Origin: Paguma larvata
Taxonomy: Eukaryota > Chordata > Mammalia > Carnivora > Viverridae
Direction: 5' to 3'
Length of the DNA stretch: 64,000 nucleotides
NCBI GenBank assembly: GCA_030068075.1
Contig: CM057844.1
Span: 1,426,001-1,490,000, forward strand
Position numbers and translations under genes: made by a program. This document shows positions 47,762-58,616 of this stretch, piece after piece. A model generated the notes under the pieces. The model was not told the origin of the DNA, ran no database searches, and saw nothing but the letters and a program-made list of their open reading frames with translations. The first letter of the stretch is position 1. Each line of letters starts with the position of its first letter.

Positions 47762-48633
47762 AAATGAAAAATAAACTATTGATCAGATGACAGCTTTGAG
47801 AAGAAGTGGGAAACTGTCCAAAGTATTTTATGTAGAAGACATACAGTGGGTTATACATCTTTTTGCAAGGGTCTCTAGATCTACTGTCTTTGAACAGAGA
47901 TTATATTGCATAGTGAAAACGTTTGTTGCTATTTTGTGGGCTATAACTGTTATACACATTTAGAAAGAGAAATGCCAGAGAAATTAGCTTCAAAGAAGAC
48001 TTCTTGACCAAGAGGGGTTTCAAATGTGCCATAAAAGAGAAGTCAAATCAGATGGTCAGAGACATTAAGCCAGACACAGTTGACAGGACTATCTGGGGGA
48101 AGTACAGGGAGTAGGCATGGGTCTAGCAAGCTGGAGAAGCAGGGAGGGCCTTCACTTAAGGGTGTGACAAATCCAGGTGAGTAGTAGGGATGTACTTTGG
48201 TCCTGGGATGAATTGTGGGGTGTTCTTGTCCCATCACACTGATTAATGACTCACCTGTGACTGGCGAAAAAGTCTCTATATTTCTCTATCTTCTCTGTCT
48301 CTCTTTCCTCCCACTTCAAACTCAGCTAAACTGAAAGAAGAGAGAGGACAGGAGCATGAAAACTTTCATTGTTATTACATTTTATTATCAACAGTGAAAA
48401 TCAATGTAATAAAAAGCAACTCAGTTCAATGACTAGACAGAGGTAATATGGAAAATAAGCAAATAAGACTTGTAAGTGTGATGAATTAATAATCGATGTG
48501 CTTAATAAAACTCCAGCTGCCTCTTGCATAAAACTTGAAATGTCCCGTAAAACAAATGAATGGTTTTTACCACCGAAGCTTGGTTATTGAATTATATTCA
48601 TAATATATTTCCATATGTCAATGGACATGTCTT
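47762..48633. other. Unassigned non-coding sequence
   Basis: No assignable feature. Confidence 0.45.
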
Positions 48634-48646
48634 AGAAAGGAAAACA

Positions 48647-48870
48647 GGGGCACCTGGCTGGCTCAGTCGGTTAAGCGGCTGACTTCAGCTCAGGTCATGA
48701 TCTCACGGTGGTTTGTGAGTTAGAGTCCCGCCATGGGCTCTGTCCTGATGGCTCAGAACCTGGAGCCTGCTTCAGATTCTGTATCTCCCTCTCTCTCTGC
48801 CCTTCCCCTGCTCACGCTCTGTGTCTATGTCTCTCAAAAAATAAATAAACGTTAAAAAACTTTTTAAAAA
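48647..48870 (+). mobile_element. CAN SINE (felid type)
   Basis: Head 'ggggcacctggctggctcag', retained CpGs (tcggtt, gcggct, cacggt), body 'aacctggagcctgcttcaga' and A-rich end with AATAAA. A perfect 13-bp target duplication, agaaaggaaaaca, lies at 48634-48646 and 48871-48883. Confidence 0.94.
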
Positions 48871-49120
48871 AGAAAGGAAAACAAAGAAATCCATCACAAA
48901 TAGAAAGAGATACCTAAACTAAGGAAGAACCATCAATCAAAGAAATTTTGCAATAATCCGGAGAATTTTTACATACGTTTCCTATGTATGCACAAGAATT
49001 CCAGGAAAGAGTGATTGGTTTGAGAGAAATAAGCTATCATGTTTTCCATAAACTATAACTTATAAATCTCATGCCATCCTTGAAAGTTTAACCTTCCAAA
49101 AACCAACTTACAAGTGTAAT

Positions 49121-49297
49121 TTTTTAAAGTTTATTTGTTCTGAGAGAGAGAGAGAGAAAGAGAGAGAGAATCCCAAGTAGGTTCAGCACCGTCGGCACAG
49201 AGCCCAATGCAAGGCTTGAACTCACTAACTGTGAGATCATGACCTGAGCTGAAATCAGGTGTCAGATGCTTAACTGACTGGGCCACCCAGGCACCCC
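49121..49297 (-). mobile_element. CAN SINE, minus strand, diverged
   Basis: T-rich end, (GA)n stretch, 'cagcaccgtcggcacagagc', 'gtgagatcatgacctgagct' and 'gggccacccaggcacccc'. The body block before 'cagcaccg' is shortened, and no clean target duplication is visible. Confidence 0.88.
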
Positions 49298-49729
49298 TAC
49301 AACGAGAAATTTAATTTTTTGACACTCTTGTCTGGAAATTTAGTTGAGGCTTACTGAATTGAATTGAAAGAGATGCTGAGGATCTTGTCTAGTTGTCTGG
49401 TCTTGTGCACAGGATTTTACCATGCTGTCAGTTTGCAGTAAGCTGAGATTAAATGACCCAGTAGGAAACCCACAAGGAAAAGACTGGGAGAGTGGAGGGA
49501 AGGAACTAATCAAAAATAAAATAAACATTTTCAGAGATGAGCAACGCATGACCCCTTACATCAAAGTGGTCCACTGAGTGTGTATGTGGAATATGAAATA
49601 GGCCACAGTGTAGAGGATCTTAGAAAAGTAAGAATAGAGAGGTGCCCTAAAAGCTTTGGGTGGTGGTGTTAAGAAGGAGAGACAGAAAATCTGACTGACA
49701 TCAGGATACTTCTCTTTGAAAGAAAACTA
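49298..49729. other. Unassigned non-coding sequence
   Basis: No assignable feature. Confidence 0.45.
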
Positions 49730-50020
49730 TGGATAAATATGCTCAAAGGATCATGAGGTGGGAAAAAAAAGAAAACTATGAACATAAAATTGTACAGCCA
49801 GATAAAGTATTATTCTAATGGAAGTGCTAAATAAAGATAGTTTTAAGAAAAAAAAATCAGAAAATTCACCACCCCCTCTTTAAAGAAATCTCTTTTAAAA
49901 GAACTATTTTTTAAAAAGAATCTTTCTTTAAAATGACTATAGAATTTACTCCAGAAAGAGAACATTAACTCAACACCTAAAATTGGGACACAAGAGGCAA
50001 TAATAAGAAACATATAAACC
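49730..50020 (+). mobile_element. Possible old L1 3'UTR fragment
   Basis: 'gaaaactatgaacataaaat', 'tgtacagccagataaagtat' and 'gctaaataaagatagtttta' resemble the pre-3' region of old L1M elements. Confidence 0.45.
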
Positions 50021-50479
50021 TCTTTCTTTGGTACAGTTGAAGTTAGTTTTGTTTATATATATATACTAAATTCTTGCATAGATCTGAGTAGAGTACTGTC
50101 TCTTTTATAATTAGTTACCAGCTTTACTTTTATGATAAAATATTGATGTTATGTTTTACACTCAAGTCTTACCACAGTCAAAATTATCTTAAATGTAGAT
50201 TGTAACTTTGGCCTCTTAGAAAAGAACAAAACCAAACCTGGTGTTTATTTCAAAATGTATTGAAGGAATAAAACAATATTGTTTTATATTTATGTAAAAT
50301 AATAAATTTATAAAAATAATAAATTTATATTTATACATAAATATATATATTTTTTCTCAATCTGATAGAGGACACCTATGGAAAACCTACAGTTAACATC
50401 ATGTTTGACGATGACAAATTGACTGCTTTCTTCACCTGAGCTGTTTTTATTCACAATGTTTATGACACTAAATGTGTTT

Positions 50480-51200
50480 CCCCTCCCCACACATTAGCCA
50501 ATTCTCCAACTCTCTAGACACCAGTTGTGTGTCCTACAGGCTAATTCAGTTCAAAAACTGACTATTGAGAGTCAGCACAGACCCTACAGGTTAATGGCTC
50601 AGCCACACAAGACTGCCTTCATTTCAGCAACCATCACGTTAAGATCTATAATTTCTAGAACAGCTCACAGAACTTGGAAGACACTTTACTTACTATAACT
50701 GTTTAATGTAAATAATCCAGATAGAGCAGCCGGTTGAAGAGTACATAGCGTGAATCCAGAAGAGTCCCAAGCATGGGAGTTGCTTTCTGTGGTGTTGTGG
50801 GCCCCACTCTCCTAACACATGAATGAGTTTACCACCCAGAAGCTCTCTGAAACCCTGTTCCTTAAGGGTTTTATGGAGCTTTCATTGCATAGGCATGTTT
50901 GATTAAATCATGGTGATTTGACTCAATCTCTAGGCTTTCTTCCTTCCCCAGAGGTTGGGTGGGGCTGGAAATTCCAACCCTGGAATTATGCCTTGGTCTT
51001 TCTAGTAACCTAGTCCTGGAACTATCTGAGGGCCAGCTAAGAGTAACTTCATTAGAACAAGAGATGCTCCTTTTACTCCTATCATTCATTTAAGAGCTCT
51101 ATGTCAGGAACCACGGACAAAGACCAAGTATTTCTTATTATATCACAGCCCCTAAGATAAGGAATAAGGAAAAGATGTCCACCCTCACCACCTTTCCAGC
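50480..51200 (+). mobile_element. Old ERVL-type LTR inside L1
   Basis: 'gggttttatggagctttcat', 'tgcataggcatgtttgatta', 'cccagaggttgggtggggct', 'gagtaacttcattagaacaa' and 'atgtcaggaaccacggacaa' follow a well-known mammalian LTR whose exact name I do not assign. It separates two parts of one L1, so it inserted later. Boundaries are approximate. Confidence 0.65.
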
Positions 51201-51804
51201 ATTTTACTGTGGGTTCTAAGCAGTACAGTAAGAGAAGGAAGAGAAATAAAAGCATACAAAATGGAAAAGAAACAAAACTACATTTAGTCAAAGATAGGAT
51301 CATCACATTACCCTCTATAGCAAATCCTAAGAAATTTGCACACGTGAAATCTTACTAGAATTGGTAAGTGAATTTAGCAAATTTGTAGGATACAAAATCA
51401 ATGTACAGAACTCAATTGTATTTCTATATACTAGCCATGAACAATTCAGAAAACGAAGGTAAGTACAATATCACTTCACACCTGTCAGAGTAGTGTGTAT
51501 CAAAAAGACAAGAAATAACAAATGTTGGCAAGGATGTGGAAAAAAGGCAACTCTTGTGCACTGCTGGTGGTAAATTGGTGCAGCCAATATGAAAAATAGT
51601 ATGGAGTTTCCTCAAACAATTAAAAATAGAAATACCATACAATCCAGCAATCTCACTTCTGGGTATTTATTCAAAGAAAATGAAAACACTAATTTGAAAA
51701 AAATATATATGCAGCTCCATGTTAATTGTGACATTGTTTACAATAGCCAAGATATGGAAGCAATTTAAGTGTTCATTATTAAATGAATGGATAAAGGGGG
51801 TGTG

Positions 51805-51807
<3 letters not shown>

Positions 51808-51836
<29 letters not shown>
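51808..51836. repeat. (CA)n microsatellite
   Basis: About 14 uninterrupted ac/ca dinucleotides, located inside the old L1 fragment. Confidence 0.95.
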
Positions 51837-51838
<2 letters not shown>

Positions 51839-53020
51839 AGTATTACTAACCCATAAAAAGGATGACATCTTGCCATGTGCAACAACATTGACAGACTTGG
51901 AGGGTATAATGTTAAGTGAAATAAGTTAGTCAGAGAAAGACAAATACCATATGATTTCACTCATCTGTGGAATTTAAGAAACAAAACAAATCAACAAAGG
52001 AAAAAAAATAGACAAAAACAGACTCTTAAGTACAGAGAACAAATTGGTGGTTACCATAGGGGAGGTGGGTGGTGGATGGGTGAAGTAAGTAATGGGAATT
52101 CAGAGTACTATTATCTTGATGGGAACTGAGAAATGTATAGAATTCTTGAATAATAGAATTGTACACCTGAAATCAATATGACACTATATGTTAATTATGC
52201 TTGACAAAAAAAAAAACTATAGAACTTTTAGAAGAAAATATAGAAGAAAATCTTCATGACATTTTGGATTAACAATAAATTCTTAGCTATGACCTCAAAG
52301 GCTAATCCATAAATAAATGTTGATGAATTAGACCTTCTGCAAAATTAAAAACTATTTCCCTTTAAAAGATATCATGAAGAAAGTAAAAAGACAAGACTGA
52401 ACTGTCTTTCTGACAAATTATATGTTTTATAAAGGATCTTTATCCAATATATATATATATATAAAGAACTTTTATAATTCATTTCAAATACAACTGGATA
52501 AAAATGAGAAAAATATTAGAACAGACACCTCAGTAAAGAAGACGTATGGATGGCCAATAAACACGTGAAAATATGCTCAACATCATCAGGCATTGGGGAA
52601 ATGCATTTTAAAACCACATCTAGATGGCTGTCGTAAGAGGCTGACAAGTGTTGTGAAGGATATGGATCAGCTGGAAAGCTCATACATTGCTGGTGGGAAT
52701 ACAAAATGGCATAGCCGCTTTAGAAAAAATTTGACAGTTTCTTAAGAAGTTACACTTAAATTTGCCATATGCATCAATAATTCTATTAGTAGTTATTTAC
52801 TCAAGAGAAATGAAAAGATATGTCTGCCTGAAGAAAAGTGTGCAAATGTTTATAGCAGCATTATTCATAATACACAAAAAGTGGAAGCAATTCTACTGTC
52901 CATTAGTTGGTGAATAGATAAAAATTTTGGCTGACCATACGTTGGAATAGTATTTAAAAATAAAAAGTAATGAAGTGCTGACACATGCTACAACATAGAT
53001 TGTTGGGAGCCATTTTGGGC

Positions 53021-53110
53021 TCACAGGTTGAGACCCCTCCCTGTGTGGGTTTACGGGTTGAGACCCCTCCCTATGTGGGATCACAGGTTGAGACACCTCC
53101 CTGTGTAGAA
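53021..53110 (+). repeat. Three tandem 30-bp U3 repeats in LTR copy B
   Basis: Units at 53021-53050, 53051-53080 and 53081-53110 share the core ggttgagacccctccct (the third has acacc for acccc). A fourth, much weaker unit may begin at 53111 ('aaggcggttgaagc'). Copy A of this LTR has none of them. Confidence 0.9.
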
Positions 53111-53738
53111 AAGGCGGTTGAAGCAAAGCTCCCACCGGCCAAGATGGCACCTAGTCTTACCTCCTTCTAAATAATTTTTCAGGCTTGGGTTTCTTGAGCT
53201 ACCCTCCTTGGCCTCAAGGAATGTGATGCTCTTTTGTTTTATGGTATTTAGATAAAAGGGAAGGACCTGGAGCACGATGCTTTGATGGATTACATCTGAA
53301 TGAGAGTAGCCTGGCCAAAAGCAAACTTAAAGTTTCATCTTGGGGATGGGTTGCACAAATTGATAGCAATTATGAGCTGGCTGAATATTGGTGTGATTTG
53401 CGTAATCTTAGGGCTCCTATTATGTAAATTCACTCATTCACAAGCAAAGGACAAGCATTGGGAATTCTGTCCTTGCTGGATGGGTTGCACCTCCTCCATT
53501 GTAGTTGGAAGAATAGGCAGAATGACTCCTAGCCTGTTTATATATAATCAACATAGGCAGGCCTAGGTAATGCTCTGTTCTCACCCCTGCCTTAAATTTA
53601 TATGTTAAAACTTGAAAACAACTTGTGAGATTGAGGAAATCGCAGCTTTGCTGATAAAAACACATTGATACCAGCTTTGCTGATAAAAACTATGCTTACT
53701 GATGGGATGTCACTCATTGCTGTAATGTCACTCATTAC

Positions 53739-54077
53739 TTTTTTTTAATAGTTTATTTTCAAATTGGTTTACATATAACACCTAGTGTTCATCCCAACAC
53801 GTGCCCTCTTTAATGCCCGTCACCCCCTCTCCCCCCCGCCCTCACCACCCTTACCCTCAGTTTGTTCTTAGTCTTTGAGAGTCTCTTATGTTTTATCTCC
53901 TTCCCTCTTTGTGTCTTTTTTTCCTTTCCCCTCTTCCCCTCCCCCATGGTTTTTGCTAAGTCTCTCAAGATCCACCTATGCGTGGAAACATATGGTGTCT
54001 TTTTCTGACTGACTTATTTCACTTAACATAATACCCTCCAGTTCCATCCATGTTGCTACACATGGCCAGATTTCATT
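53739..54077 (-). mobile_element. 5'-truncated L1 tail nested in the LTR
   Basis: A poly-T end is followed by the felid-type L1 3'UTR ('aatagtttattttcaaattg', 'catcccaacacgtgccctct') and the end of ORF2, stopping at 'ggccagatttcatt'. Flanking repeats cattactttt (53733-53742) and cactactttt (54078-54087) differ at one base. LTR copy A shows the empty site at 2715-2742. On the minus strand the ORF2 frame ends at TGA after MFPRIGGS. Confidence 0.92.
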
Positions 54078-54860
54078 CACTACTTTTAAATAAAGACACT
54101 GAGACCAGCAGGGCAGAGAGAGGTGCCAGACTAGCCAGAGATGCCTGCTTGGTGATCAGACCACATCTTGTGCCTCTCTCATTCCTTTTGCCTAACCGCC
54201 CATCCTTCGGGGACTCCTGGACTCAGGTGGAGCTGGACTCCGGCAATAGATGAACCTCAAAATGTTATACTAAGTGAAAGAAGTCAGACTTCAAAGACTA
54301 CATGTATAATTCCATTACACGTGAAATGTCTGAAAAAGGCAGGTAAGTGGTTGCCTGGGGCTAGGATTGGGATTGACTGAAAATAGACACTAGGTTTCTT
54401 TTCACAGTGATGGAAATGTTCCAAAACTGGATTGTGGTGGTGGTTCCACAACTCTGAGAACTTACTAGAAATCACTGAGTTGTACTTCTATGAAGGGCGA
54501 GTTTCATGGTATGAAAATTACACCTCCATAAATCCGTTAAATATAAAGACAACACACTATCTGAAAAAAGTACTTGCAGTGCATACATTAAATATTTAAA
54601 ATATAAACATCTAATAATTGGTAAAAGAAAGACAATTAGCACAATGAAAACACGTGCAAAGGATATCCACAGGAAAAACATAGAAGAATAAATATTAAAT
54701 GGCTGAGAAATGTATTGAAAACATTCTCAGCTTCATAATAATCAGAAAATGATAGCAGCAAAGAGGTGTCATGAGATGGGTAAAAAAGAGATTAATGAGA
54801 ATTTATGTTGGCAACTGATTCTGAGAATTAGCTGTCTTTACTAGTGGGACTGTGCTTATG

Positions 54861-54863
<3 letters not shown>

Positions 54864-54901
<38 letters not shown>
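54864..54901. repeat. (CA)n microsatellite
   Basis: About 19 uninterrupted ac dinucleotides, the longest pure dinucleotide tract in the window and likely to vary in length. Confidence 0.95.
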
Positions 54902-54903
<2 letters not shown>

Positions 54904-55539
54904 TTAAAAGAGGGTCCCATTTCAGAGGGAAGTGTCAGAAGATCTATGGAAGGAACAATATTCTTCCTGGGGTGTCCCTTCTCTGTCACAGTGTCCCATC
55001 AGAGGGTAATGAGCACTGGATCCGCCGTGGCATGATTCTGGTTCCCAAGCAAACCTGTCAGTCCTGTGTGCTGGGGCCCAAGTGTGCAAACTGTTAGCAC
55101 AATTGAGTTTACACTTTTGTAATAGATACTAAAACAATATTCTTCCTTCACCAGAGTGACTGAGGCACCAAGTGGATAGATAAAAATATACAATTGCTGG
55201 TTAATTGTTTCACCAGATTCCAGCTATTACTAGCATCCCATATGTAAATAGAGCTATTCATGCAAGAAGCACACTTCCCACACTGATAACTTTGGGAGTT
55301 TGTCTAGACAGCCCTAAGGCAAACGCATGTGCCGTATTTGTATTGTTCCACTTGTTATAGGAACCACACTCATTTTTCTTCTCCACTGTGCATTACTTTA
55401 TTATTAAGAACAATATAATAAAAAAAAACTGCATTCATAAGAATAACAGAATTATAAAATGCTAGTACTAACATGAGAAATAATCTGGAAACATATCTTT
55501 GGAACTTCTCAAAGTAACTTAGCTGGAGAATATTCAAGA
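54902..55539. other. Unassigned non-coding sequence
   Basis: No assignable feature. Confidence 0.45.
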
Positions 55540-56740
55540 AGCCTGAAAAAAACAGTTATTTACCATGTATTTCCATAAAAAGACTCAATTTTTCACGAGG
55601 TCATTTCTCCCGGAATTAGTTTATAGATTTATTGTAATCCTAATTAAGTTATATATACATATAATTATAATTATATATAATTATAATCAGTAATTATCAT
55701 GACTTTGACAAGCTAATTCTAGAATTCATATGGAAAAGGAAATGCACAAGAATACTCAGAATAATTTTCAAATCATGCATAATGAATGTGGACTTGACCT
55801 ACTAACCATCACAAAAACAATTCTAGGATAAATGACTTCTGTTTTATTAAAGTCCTACTGAATATCACTCACAAAAACAAACCCAAGGTGTAATAAACAA
55901 CTAAATGTAAAAACAAACAAGTTCAAATCTATTTCTAAACCCCAAAAAATAGAAATTAGTAAATACAAAAATAAGAGAACATTTATATCATTAAGAATAA
56001 AGAGACCTTGCTTTAAAAAATATACGACACAATTGTTATAAGGAAAAATTAATAAATTTGATAGCATCAAAATTAATGTTTTATCTATACCTAAAATCAA
56101 CATAAAAGATCCTAGATGGGGTGCCTGGGTAGCTCTGTCGGTTGAGCTTCTGACTTCAGCTCAGGTCATGACCTCATGGCTTGTGAGTTCTAGCTCCACA
56201 TCGGGCTCTGTGCTGACAGTTCAGAACTTGGAGCCTGCTTCAAATTCTGTGTCTCCCTCTCTCTCTGCTCCTCCCTGCCTTCTGTTCTGTCTCTCTCTGT
56301 CTCTCAAAAATAAATAAACTTAAACAAAAAAGATCCTAGAGAGAATATCCTTGTGAATATACCACAAAATATTAATGCCTGAGATGTAGAATGAAATCCT
56401 ATAAATTCATGTGAAAAAGACAAAGAGGTTAATAAAGATATTTACAAACAACTCAAAGAAAAAAATGGAAAGGAAATGGATCTATCAACTGAGTGTCCAT
56501 ATGGATTGATGTGCAATTATTCTAAAGAAAGAGTAGGTATTCATCTAAAAGAATGTGGTAGATCTTCATATTGATATCTCTAAGATAAATAAATTAAAAA
56601 GACAATGGAAAATAGTAAGCTGGTGACAATATCAATTGCCAAAACCAAACCAAACAAAAAAATGCAAAATGACCTCAAAATTCCTAAAAAGAATATGTAT
56701 GAATGTATAGAAAAATGTCTAGAAAAACAGTCAACGAATT
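55540..56740 (+). mobile_element. Old L1 (L1M-type), interrupted by a SINE
   Basis: 'ctaattctagaattcatatg' with 'gaaaaggaaatgcacaagaa', 'ataaatttgatagcatcaaa' and 'atatttacaaacaactcaaa' is degraded sense ORF2 and 3' sequence. A short (TA)-rich patch lies at 55648-55688. Confidence 0.6.
56117..56327 (+). mobile_element. CAN SINE inserted in old L1
   Basis: Head 'ggggtgcctgggtagctctg', 'gctcaggtcatgacctcatg', 'cttggagcctgcttcaaatt' and an AATAAA-containing A-rich end. A perfect 13-bp target duplication, aaaagatcctaga, lies at 56104-56116 and 56328-56340. Confidence 0.95.
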
Positions 56741-58108
56741 GGTTACAGTAATGTATTTCCACTTGTAATTTCACAAACCTAAAAAGTTACTGTTTTAAGC
56801 TCCTGAGTATGAGGAGCAGATGTGGCTGTCAGCCACCTGCTTCTGTTTTCCCACCTGTTCCAGGCGAGTGTCACACTATGTCCTCATCAGGGAAGTATTG
56901 TGAGAAGCCACTCGAAAGAAACTTCTCAAGAGGCAACCCCCATGATCATCACACCAGCCAGCTGAGCATGCGAGTGCTTCATCTGCTTGCTAGGGGTGAG
57001 AAATAAGTGTCGCCTTCCCAAGTTGGAGCAGCTCGCTACAATGCTCACATTATTACCAACCCCGCAGGCTCATTGTTCACACTTCCAGCCCATTTTGTTT
57101 GCCAAAAATACAAGGAGGTTCACAGGACTTCATCCTCACAGGCAAATAAGTCTGTTCCTAGCAGGAACAAGCTTCATGCAGAGGGAGAAGCTTCCCACAC
57201 ATGAGAGAGTTATTTTTTTCAAATATTCCCAAACCAATAAAAATAAAAACAGCAAATCCAATTTAACCCACTGACTCACAACAAATAAAACACCTCCTCA
57301 GATTTCAGGAATAAAGCCATCACCAGGCTCCTAACAATACTAATAAATAAAAGATAATCTTGCACTTTGACCCAAAGTGAATGAAGACATTCTTCTAGGT
57401 ATCAATGAGGCATTTACTTCATGAACAAAGAGAACTTGCTTTTTCTCTCCAGTCAGCTCCCATCAACAAAAGGAGCAGAAACAATCTGAAACTCAGGGCA
57501 ATAACCTTTGGCTTCTTAGAGCAATGCAGAATTTACCTAGCATTTATTACATACCCTCATCTTTGAAACTGAAAATGTCCTTGAGAGATATAAAGCTTCA
57601 TAGGAAGAAATTGTGATTTACATACCTATTGAGATTTGCCCCAAATCACAAACCTTGGAAGCACCAAATCAGGAGCTCAAACTCTGGCCTGTGGCTTCCG
57701 TAGCTTCCAGGCCCCTTCTGTTGAACAGAAACTGTGCCTTACTTGTTTCTTTTGGGTGTCTGGGAGGATGCATCGGGAACATAAAGAAGAGGAGAAATAG
57801 AACCTGGGCCTGTCTTATCAGTGCCTTCATCATGCTATACACACTAGAGGCTGCCAGGCAGCATGACGCCCCTGCCCACAGCTGGTGCGGAGACTTGCGG
57901 TGGCCCTGCCCACATGCACTCCGCCATCTGTCTGTGCCCTGGTAATGACCTGGGCCTCTCTGGCACCCAAAAGATGCCACCCCAGTCACCAGGGGCTCTT
58001 TGCTTTCTCTGGCCCCATCAAAGTCTACTCAGTATGTGTAGTGATTAATGCCTCCAGGGGGAAATCCCAAGCAAATGAGGGCTCTGAGTCAGTGAATAAA
58101 GGCCTTGT
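56741..58108. other. Unassigned non-coding sequence
   Basis: No firm element or exon. Overlapping ORFs of 106-110 codons on opposite strands at 57613-57989 lack recognisable homology. Confidence 0.45.
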
Positions 58109-58124
58109 CCCCCCCCCCCCCCCC
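58109..58124. repeat. Poly-C run (16 C)
   Basis: Sixteen consecutive C on the plus strand followed by gcc. Long pure C/G homopolymers are uncommon in this otherwise AT-rich window. Confidence 0.95.
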
Positions 58125-58140
58125 GCCACTGTCCCTTGAT

Positions 58141-58345
58141 GGGACAATCTTGAGGTGTATTCTGCATGCTCCTTAGTGGGTCCTGGTGGAAATGAGCCCA
58201 GAGGTCCGTTACAGCAACTATTGTTTAAAGCTTCCTTTATTTGGGCTAGTATGCTTCCTCTATTTCACTCCAGCTGGCTGCCATCACCTTCAAAAATAAA
58301 TTATCTGCACCCAAATTCTGTCTCAAACTCTGCTTTGGGGAACTA
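58141..58345 (+). repeat. Possible old ERVL-type LTR 3' end
   Basis: 'caaaaataaattatctgcac' then 'ccaaattctgtctcaaactc' and 'tgctttggggaact' resemble the end at 43870-43930. The left boundary is unknown. Confidence 0.4.
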
Positions 58346-58466
58346 AAATGAAATCTTTGGTATGTTTTTATCTTGTTCTTGTTTGTTCTCCAAGTGCCTG
58401 GAGTAGAGTGGATATTTGTCGAATGACTAATTGTCAGCTCCACTTTCTTTATTTTTTTTTTTTTTT

Positions 58467-58616
58467 GTTATAATAGTTTATTTTCAAATTGGTTTACATA
58501 TAACACCCAGTGTTCATCCCAACATGTGCCCTTTTTAATGCCCATCACCTCCTCTCCCCCCTCCCTCATCCCCCTTACCCTCAGTTTTTTCTTAGTCTTT
58601 GAGAGTCTCTTATGTT
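58467..58616 (-). other. L1 3'UTR with G-rich polypurine tract
   Basis: About 150 bp on the minus strand between the ORF2 stop and the tail. It includes a G-rich purine stretch (complement of 58550-58575, ctcctctcccccctccctc) of the kind found in mammalian L1 3'UTRs and expected to allow G-quadruplex folding. No AATAAA is evident immediately before the tail. Confidence 0.8.

Larger units (their letters stand above)
50365..52207 (+). mobile_element. Old L1 ORF2 fragment, interrupted by an LTR
   Basis: Left piece: 'ctgatagaggacacctatgg' and 'aaaacctacagttaacatca', an ORF2 reverse-transcriptase region. After the LTR it resumes with 'agtgaatttagcaaatttgt' and 'aggatacaaaatcaatgtac', then jumps by internal deletion (near 51455) to 'gttggcaaggatgtggaaaa', 'gctggtggtaaattggtgca' and 'caatagccaagatatggaag', and ends in a 3'UTR with an A run at 52207-52217. 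It is a dead element. Confidence 0.85.
53001..54245 (+). mobile_element. Solo LTR, class II-like ERV family (copy B), with nested L1
   Basis: It starts TGTTGGGAGCC and ends CTCCGGCA, flanked by the 6-bp duplication atagat at 52995-53000 and 54246-54251. A 6-bp duplication is typical of class II (ERVK/betaretrovirus-like) integration. Three 30-bp repeats lie at 53021-53110. A YY1-like motif, gccaagatggc, is at 53138-53148 and AATAAA is at 54089-54094. No internal genes remain, so the two LTRs of the original provirus have recombined to a solo LTR. Without the nested L1 it is about 0.9 kb. It has no coding capacity. Confidence 0.92.
52208..54540 (+). mobile_element. Second old L1 (L1M-type), split by a solo LTR
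   Basis: Left part 52208-53000: 'gaagaaaatcttcatgacat', 'aaagatatcatgaagaaagt', 'ggccaataaacacgtgaaaa', 'attgctggtgggaatacaaa' and 'gtagttatttactcaagaga'. Right part 54252-54540: 'gaacctcaaaatgttatact', 'aagtgaaagaagtcagactt' and 'gtggttgcctggggctagga'. The two parts join exactly across the LTR, with 'acatagat' continuing into 'gaacctc'. The frame is broken. Confidence 0.85.

Noticed and set aside
53021..53110. Short regular repeats considered as a CRISPR-like or minisatellite locus
   Set aside because: The units are directly adjacent without spacers and sit in the U3 of an LTR in a mammalian genome.
54844..55097. Two overlapping ORFs containing a His-Thr repeat
   Set aside because: The repeat is a translation of the (CA)n microsatellite.
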